NCBI GenBank assembly: GCA_036268615.1
Contig: DATATV010000061.1
Coordinates: 1 to 64,000, forward strand
DNA: 64,000 bases
Origin: DATATV01 sp036268615
GTDB lineage: Bacteria; Actinomycetota; Actinomycetes; Mycobacteriales; Pseudonocardiaceae
Reading direction: 5' to 3'
Position 1 is the stretch's first letter, and each line of letters starts with the position of its first letter. Both the position numbers and the translations under genes were made by a program. Under the pieces are notes generated by a model. It saw only the letters and a list, made by a program, of their open reading frames with translations. It made no database searches and was not told where the DNA came from. Positions 59,736 to 64,000 of the stretch are shown in pieces.

Positions 59736-60476
59736 ATGGACCTTCAGTTGGGCGACGAGTTCCTTTCCCGGCAGCGCGCGTTGGTCATCGCTCCCCATTC
59801 GGACGACGAAACCTACGGCTGCGCCGGCACCATTGCCCGGATCAAGTCGCTGGGCGGCGAGGTATTCGCCCTACTGGTGACCGTCGGTAGCCTGACCCAC
59901 TACGGCAGTAATGCCGACCCGGATATGCATCTGGTCACCGCGGAAACCCGGCTCCGCGAATTCCAGTCGACCGCGGAACTGCTGAAAATAGACGACTGGG
60001 AAGTGCTCTACGCCAGCGGCGCGGAGCACCTGGCGCTGGACACAGTCCCCCGCAAGGACATCGTCGCGCGACTGGAGCGGGATGCCCGACTGTCCATCGA
60101 GCAGGTGCAGCCGACGATGTTGCTCATGCCGTGGACCAGCTACAACCAGGATCACGATGCGGTCTTCCGGGCGTGCCTGACGGCCACCCGTCCCGGCGAC
60201 CCGGCCGCCCGACACCTGGTGCCGCACGTGCTCTGCTACGACAACTCCAGCCTGTTCTGGGCGGCGCCCGGTGAACGGTTCCAGCCCAACGTCCTGATCG
60301 ACATCAGCGATTTCCTCGGGGTCAAGCTGGAGGCCCTGCGGATGCACGCCTCGCAGCGGCGCGGGCCGCTGTTCCACGGCAGTCCCGAAGCGGTCGAACT
60401 CCAGTCGCGGTTACGCGGCAAGGAGATCTCGGTGGACAGCGCCGAGGGGTTCATGGCACTGCGAATGGCGTTCTGA
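59736..60476 (+). CDS. PIG-L-family zinc deacetylase
   Basis: A 246-residue N-deacetylase of the PIG-L/LmbE family (MshB, BtrD, GlcNAc-PI deacetylases). The zinc site is in PHSDDE (residues 20-25) and the late NQDHDAVF His. GSRL-like substrate contacts follow. In actinobacteria such enzymes deacetylate GlcNAc-Ins (mycothiol), lincosamides or glycopeptide and aminoglycoside sugars. The gene overlaps the WbqC gene by one base (TGATG) and is divergent from the kinase operon. Next to a WbqC-like gene and GlmS, a role in an amino-sugar pathway is likely. Confidence 0.9.
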   Translation: MDLQLGDEFLSRQRALVIAPHSDDETYGCAGTIARIKSLGGEVFALLVTVGSLTHYGSNADPDMHLVTAETRLREFQSTAELLKIDDWEVLYASGAEHLALDTVPRKDIVARLERDARLSIEQVQPTMLLMPWTSYNQDHDAVFRACLTATRPGDPAARHLVPHVLCYDNSSLFWAAPGERFQPNVLIDISDFLGVKLEALRMHASQRRGPLFHGSPEAVELQSRLRGKEISVDSAEGFMALRMAF

Positions 60477-61207
60477 TGACGATCGTGTCGGTGCACCAGC
60501 CCAACTTCCTGCCCTGGGTGAAACTACTGGCGAAAATCGCGGCCAGTGATGTTTATGTCGCCTACGACAGTGTGCAGTTCACCAAACGGGAGTTCCACGC
60601 GCGCCAACTGCTGCGCACCCGACAGGGCGGCTCGGCCTTTCTTTCGGTCCCGGTCCGGCACGTCGGCCGACGGCAGATACTCACCGAGGTCCGAATCGAG
60701 AACCGGCTGCCCTGGCGGGCCGATCATCTGCGCTTCCTGGAGAACAACTATCGGAACGCGCCGTGGTTCGGTGAGGTATTCCCGTTCGTGTCCGACGTGT
60801 ACGCACTCGACCACGAACGGTTGGTGGACCACAACATCGGTCTGATCGAGGCGATGTGTGGCTATCTGCGACTGAACGTCCGGATCGTCCGGGCCTCCGC
60901 GTTGTCGCACACGGGGTCCCGCGAACAACGACTGCTGGAGTTGGTCCGGGGCGTCGGCGGGGACGAGCACCTGACAAGCACCCGGACCACCCACCAGATC
61001 GACTGGACGCCGTTCCGCGCCGCGCACCTCCCGGTGTTCGAGCAGTACTTCCGGCACCCGGACTACGCCCCGCCCGGCGGCACCTTCCTGCCCGACCTGT
61101 CCGCGCTGGACGTGCTGTTCTGGCAGGGGCGCCGGGCCGCCGAGACGATCCGGGCGTCGACCGCGCTGCTGGCCAACGCCGAACCGGCCGCACCAGCACG
61201 GAGCTGA
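60476..61207 (+). CDS. WbqC-family protein
   Basis: A 243-residue WbqC-like protein: MTIVSVHQPNFLPWVKLLAK is the family opening, followed by YDSVQFTKREFHARQLLRT and WLENNYRNA-like segments. The family has a Rossmann-like domain and is found in O-antigen, lipopolysaccharide and secondary-metabolite clusters, where it is linked to sugar or acyl transfer, though the exact reaction is not known. Its ATG overlaps the stop of the PIG-L gene, so the two are translated as a unit. It converges with the glmS gene. Confidence 0.9.
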   Translation: MTIVSVHQPNFLPWVKLLAKIAASDVYVAYDSVQFTKREFHARQLLRTRQGGSAFLSVPVRHVGRRQILTEVRIENRLPWRADHLRFLENNYRNAPWFGEVFPFVSDVYALDHERLVDHNIGLIEAMCGYLRLNVRIVRASALSHTGSREQRLLELVRGVGGDEHLTSTRTTHQIDWTPFRAAHLPVFEQYFRHPDYAPPGGTFLPDLSALDVLFWQGRRAAETIRASTALLANAEPAAPARS

Positions 61208-61236
61208 TGCGGCCGGGGTGAGCGCCGGTCGCCCGG

Positions 61237-63063
61237 CTACTCGACGGTGACGCTCTTGGCCAGGTTGCGCGGCTTGTCGATGTCCCGGCCCAGCTTGCGG
61301 GCCAGGTGGTAGGCGAACAGCTGCAACGGGATGGTCAGCAGGATCGGGTCCAGCTCCACGTCCCCGGCCGGAATCCGGATGATGTCGTCGGCCAGGTCGA
61401 TGGGCAGGTCGGTGTTGGTCACCGCGATGACCGGGCCGCCGCGGGCCTTGATCTGCTCGATGGTGCCGAGGTTCTTGCCGACCAACTCGTCGTCGGGCAC
61501 CAGCACGACACTGGGCATGGCCGGGTTGATCAACGCGAGCGGGCCGTGCTTGAGCTCGGAGGCCTGGTACGCCTCGGCGTGCACGTAGGAGATCTCCTTG
61601 AGCTTCTGCGCACCCTCCCGGGCCACCGGCCAGCCGCGCACCCGGCCGATGAAGAACATGTGCTCGGCGTCGGCGTAGCGGGCGGCGACCGCGGCGATGT
61701 GGTCGCGCTGTTGCAGGATCTCGCCGAGCTGACCGGGCACGTTGCCCAGCGCGGTGACGAGTTGCTGGCCGCGGCTGGCCGACATGTCCCTGGTGCGGCC
61801 GATAAGCAGGCCGAGCATGGCGAAGGTGGCCGCCATGTTGGTGAACGCCTTCGTGGAGGCGACCGAGATCTCCGGACCGGCGTGCAGGAACACCCCGCTG
61901 CCGCACTCCCGGGCGATGGCCGAGCCGACCACGTTGACCGCGCCGGCGACCAGGCCGCCCTTGCGGCGCAACTCCTCCACCGCGGCGAGGGTGTCGTAGG
62001 TTTCGCCGGACTGGCTGACCGCGACGTAGAGGCAGTCCGGGTCGACCACCGGGTGCCGGTAGCGGAACTCCGCGGCCGGTTCGGCGTCGGCCGGGATGCG
62101 GGCCAGGTTCTCCACCAGCGTCGCGCCCAGCTGGCCCGCGTAGTAAGCCGAGCCGCAACCGAGGAACTTGACCCGGCGGATGTTGCGCAGCGCGCGGGCG
62201 TCCAGTTTCAGACCGTCCAACCGGGCGGTGCCCAGCCGTTCGTCCAGCCGGCCGCGCAGGGCCCGGCAGAACGCCTCGGGCTGCTCGTTGATCTCCTTGT
62301 CCATGTAGTCGGCGAACCCGGCCAGCTCGTACTCCTCGGCGGCCAGGTCGAGCTGGGTGGGTTCCCGGCTGGTGCGCCGGGCGTCGATGGTGGTGGTCAG
62401 GTATTCGTCGGCGCGGACGGTGGCGACCTCGCCGTCCTCCAGATAGACCACCTGGCGGGTGTAGCGGACCAGCGCGGACACGTCCGAGGCGACGAACATC
62501 TCGCCCTTGCCGATGCCCAGCACCAGCGGGCTCCCGTTGCGAGCGGCCACGATGGTGCGCGGGTTGTGCGCGTCCAGTACGAGCAGGCCGTAGGTGCCCT
62601 CGACCAGCCGCAGGCTCTCCCGGACCGCCTCCTCAAGGCTGGCGCGGTGCGTACTCTCCTCGGCGATCAGGTGCACCAGCACCTCGGTGTCGGTCTGCGA
62701 GGCGAACCGCACGCCGCGGGCGGTCAGCGCCGCCCGCAGCTGCTCGGCGTTCTCGATGATCCCGTTGTGCACCACGGCGAACCGGCCGCTGGCGTCCTGG
62801 TGCGGGTGGGCGTTGGCAGTGGTGGCCGGACCGTGCGTCGCCCACCGGGTGTGCGCGATGCCGATCGAGCCGCCGGTCAGGTGCGTGCTCATCTCGGCGA
62901 GCTCGTTGACCCGCACGGCCGCCTTGCTCACCGACAGCTCGTCGTCGCGCACGACGGCGACCCCGGCCGAGTCGTAACCCCGGTACTCCAGCCGCCGCAG
63001 TCCTTCCACCAGCACGCTCACCGCGTCCTGATGGCAGCCGACGTACCCGACGATTCCACACAT
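61237..63063 (-). CDS. glmS: glutamine--fructose-6-phosphate aminotransferase
   Basis: A full 608-residue GlmS: N-terminal class II glutamine amidotransferase (MCGIVGYVG with nucleophile Cys2; HTRWATHGP; HNGIIENAEQ), then two SIS isomerase domains (LGCGSAYYAGQLG, VAVSQSGETYDTL, HGPLALINP) and the C-terminal KSVTVE end. It makes glucosamine 6-phosphate, the entry to peptidoglycan and amino-sugar pathways. Most actinobacteria have one essential copy; a second is found in some aminoglycoside or polysaccharide clusters. It follows the epimerase gene with a 56-base gap. Confidence 0.95.
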   Translation of the reverse strand: MCGIVGYVGCHQDAVSVLVEGLRRLEYRGYDSAGVAVVRDDELSVSKAAVRVNELAEMSTHLTGGSIGIAHTRWATHGPATTANAHPHQDASGRFAVVHNGIIENAEQLRAALTARGVRFASQTDTEVLVHLIAEESTHRASLEEAVRESLRLVEGTYGLLVLDAHNPRTIVAARNGSPLVLGIGKGEMFVASDVSALVRYTRQVVYLEDGEVATVRADEYLTTTIDARRTSREPTQLDLAAEEYELAGFADYMDKEINEQPEAFCRALRGRLDERLGTARLDGLKLDARALRNIRRVKFLGCGSAYYAGQLGATLVENLARIPADAEPAAEFRYRHPVVDPDCLYVAVSQSGETYDTLAAVEELRRKGGLVAGAVNVVGSAIARECGSGVFLHAGPEISVASTKAFTNMAATFAMLGLLIGRTRDMSASRGQQLVTALGNVPGQLGEILQQRDHIAAVAARYADAEHMFFIGRVRGWPVAREGAQKLKEISYVHAEAYQASELKHGPLALINPAMPSVVLVPDDELVGKNLGTIEQIKARGGPVIAVTNTDLPIDLADDIIRIPAGDVELDPILLTIPLQLFAYHLARKLGRDIDKPRNLAKSVTVE

Positions 63064-63119
63064 GCGCTAGTTCCCCTTCTGGGTGCCCTCTTGGTGTCCG
63101 AACCGGCCGTGCCTCCCGG

Positions 63120-64000
63120 TCACTGACCGGCGACCCCGGCGGTCGGTCGGGCCGTCCGGCGCGCCCGGCGGTCGGCGATCACCGCGTCCAGGATGTTGTC
63201 CAGGTTGCGGGAGGGCTGGAAGCCGATCCGCGCCTTGGCCTTGTCGCAGTTGGGCACCCGGCGCTGCATGTCCTCGTAGCCCGCGCCGTAGGCCCGCTCG
63301 TAGGGCACCTTGACGATCTCGCTGGTCGACCCGGTGGTGGCGATCACCCGGGTGGCCAGTTCCAGGATGCTGACCTGCTCGGCGTTGCCCAGGTTGTAGA
63401 CGGTGCCGTGCGCGCCCTCGTCGGCGAGCAGGGCGACCAGCGCGGGCACCACGTCGGCCACGTGGCAGAAGCAGCGGGTCTGGTCGCCGGTGCCGAACAC
63501 GGTCAGCGGCTCACCGGCCAGCGCCTGGTCGACGAACCGCGGCACGACCATGCCGTAGCGGCCGGTCTGCCGCGGACCGACGGTGTTGAACGGCCGCACG
63601 ATCACCATGCGCAGGCCGCGCTCGACGCCGTAGAGATAGGCGAACGTCTCGTCCAGCGCCTTGGCCTCCGCGTAGGACCAGCGGTTCTTCAGCGGGGAGC
63701 CGACCACCCGGTCGTCGTCCTCGGTCAGCCCCACCTTGGTGTTCTTGCCGTAGATCTCACTGGTCGAGGTGACCAGCATCCGGGCGTCGTGGCGCAGCGC
63801 GGCCTCCAGCACCACCTCGGTGCCGGTGAGGTTGGTGCGCAGGCTTTCCAGCGTCCGGTCCAGGATGGTGAACACCCCGACGGCGGCGGCCAGGTGGAAC
63901 ACCGAGTCGACGCCGGCCATGCAGTTCTCCACCGCGCTCACGTCGCACACCGAGCCACGCACGAAGCGCATTCTCGGGTTGCCCGCGACCGCGCTGAGGT
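63120..64000 (-). CDS. NDP-sugar epimerase/dehydratase, 5' end outside the window
   Basis: An extended SDR of the UDP-glucose 4-epimerase or UDP-glucuronate decarboxylase type, open at the window edge (the first 30-50 residues with the GxxGxxG motif are missing). Seen are VFHLAAAVGVF, LVTSTSEIYGKN (Ser/Thr and Asn contacts), YAEAK (catalytic Tyr and Lys), VRPFNTVGPRQTG and NLGNAEQVSILEL. It converts an NDP-hexose for a glycan or glycosylated metabolite and belongs to the same cluster as glmS, PIG-L and WbqC. Confidence 0.9.
   Translation of the reverse strand, partial: LSAVAGNPRMRFVRGSVCDVSAVENCMAGVDSVFHLAAAVGVFTILDRTLESLRTNLTGTEVVLEAALRHDARMLVTSTSEIYGKNTKVGLTEDDDRVVGSPLKNRWSYAEAKALDETFAYLYGVERGLRMVIVRPFNTVGPRQTGRYGMVVPRFVDQALAGEPLTVFGTGDQTRCFCHVADVVPALVALLADEGAHGTVYNLGNAEQVSILELATRVIATTGSTSEIVKVPYERAYGAGYEDMQRRVPNCDKAKARIGFQPSRNLDNILDAVIADRRARRTARPTAGVAGQ

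Noticed and set aside
61306..63126. 606-codon open frame antisense to glmS
   Set aside because: GlmS is complete on the other strand; this frame has no recognisable domain or ribosome site.

Overview
The window is a 64 kb chromosome segment from a high-GC actinomycete. Third codon positions are almost always G or C, GTG and TTG starts are common, and the gene families are typical of soil actinobacteria (DUF6230/DUF6114 membrane proteins, WS/DGAT acyltransferase, cytochromes P450, many TetR/MarR/HxlR/MerR regulators, an NhaA-DsbA fusion). The mix suggests Pseudonocardiales, but no rRNA or other taxonomic marker is present, so this is inference only.

Layout. 0.1-4.3 kb: a UbiB/ADCK-like kinase, a damaged TetR/hydrolase pair and an aroG-type DAHP synthase preceded by a leader peptide containing Tyr-Phe-Trp-Phe. 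4.3-10.8 kb: small proteins, a MarR remnant, a PPOX protein, an HxlR regulator with two operators, a Ser-rich membrane protein, a PrmC-like methyltransferase and a TetR regulator. 10.9-15.9 kb: a DUF6230-DUF6114-DUF6230 operon facing a MerR regulator, a universal stress protein and an SDR/MarR pair. 16-20 kb: a P450-WS/DGAT operon facing a TetR gene. 20-27 kb: a lipoprotein, an intact DUF899 protein, a fused amino-acid ABC transporter, PhoU and a flavin-dependent hydroxy-acid oxidase. 27-36 kb: a tRNA 3' remnant, a SNF2 helicase, an epoxide hydrolase, a GH88-like lipoprotein, a second P450 with its own TetR, and an arginase pseudogene.

38.7-40.95 kb is the remains of a mobile element. Two copies of the 3' half of a tRNA-Pro gene flank two decayed tyrosine-integrase C-termini and two unassigned small genes. 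41-51 kb carries an AKR/deazaflavin oxidoreductase/AraC group, a methyltransferase, a phosphodiesterase, an MBL-fold protein, NhaA-DsbA, a TetR gene with a deleted quinone-oxidoreductase partner, and a PatB-like C-S lyase. 51-56 kb is transport (MFS, PiT, CorA). 55.9-59.3 kb is a translationally coupled signalling operon (receiver-PP2C phosphatase, CHASE3 histidine kinase, single-domain receiver). 59.7 kb to the end looks like the edge of a sugar or glycoconjugate locus: PIG-L deacetylase, WbqC-like protein, GlmS and an NDP-sugar epimerase cut by the window end.

Two themes stand out. First, several regulators sit beside clear palindromic operators, so much of the local wiring can be read from sequence. 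Second, an unusual number of genes are reduced to their ends by deletion (TetR/hydrolase at 2.13 kb, DUF899 at 5.8 kb, AKR at 42.6 kb, quinone oxidoreductase at 48.1 kb, plus MarR, propeller and arginase fragments), suggesting recent gene loss. The most interesting new-looking element is the probable leaderless aromatic leader peptide and hairpin set in front of the DAHP synthase.
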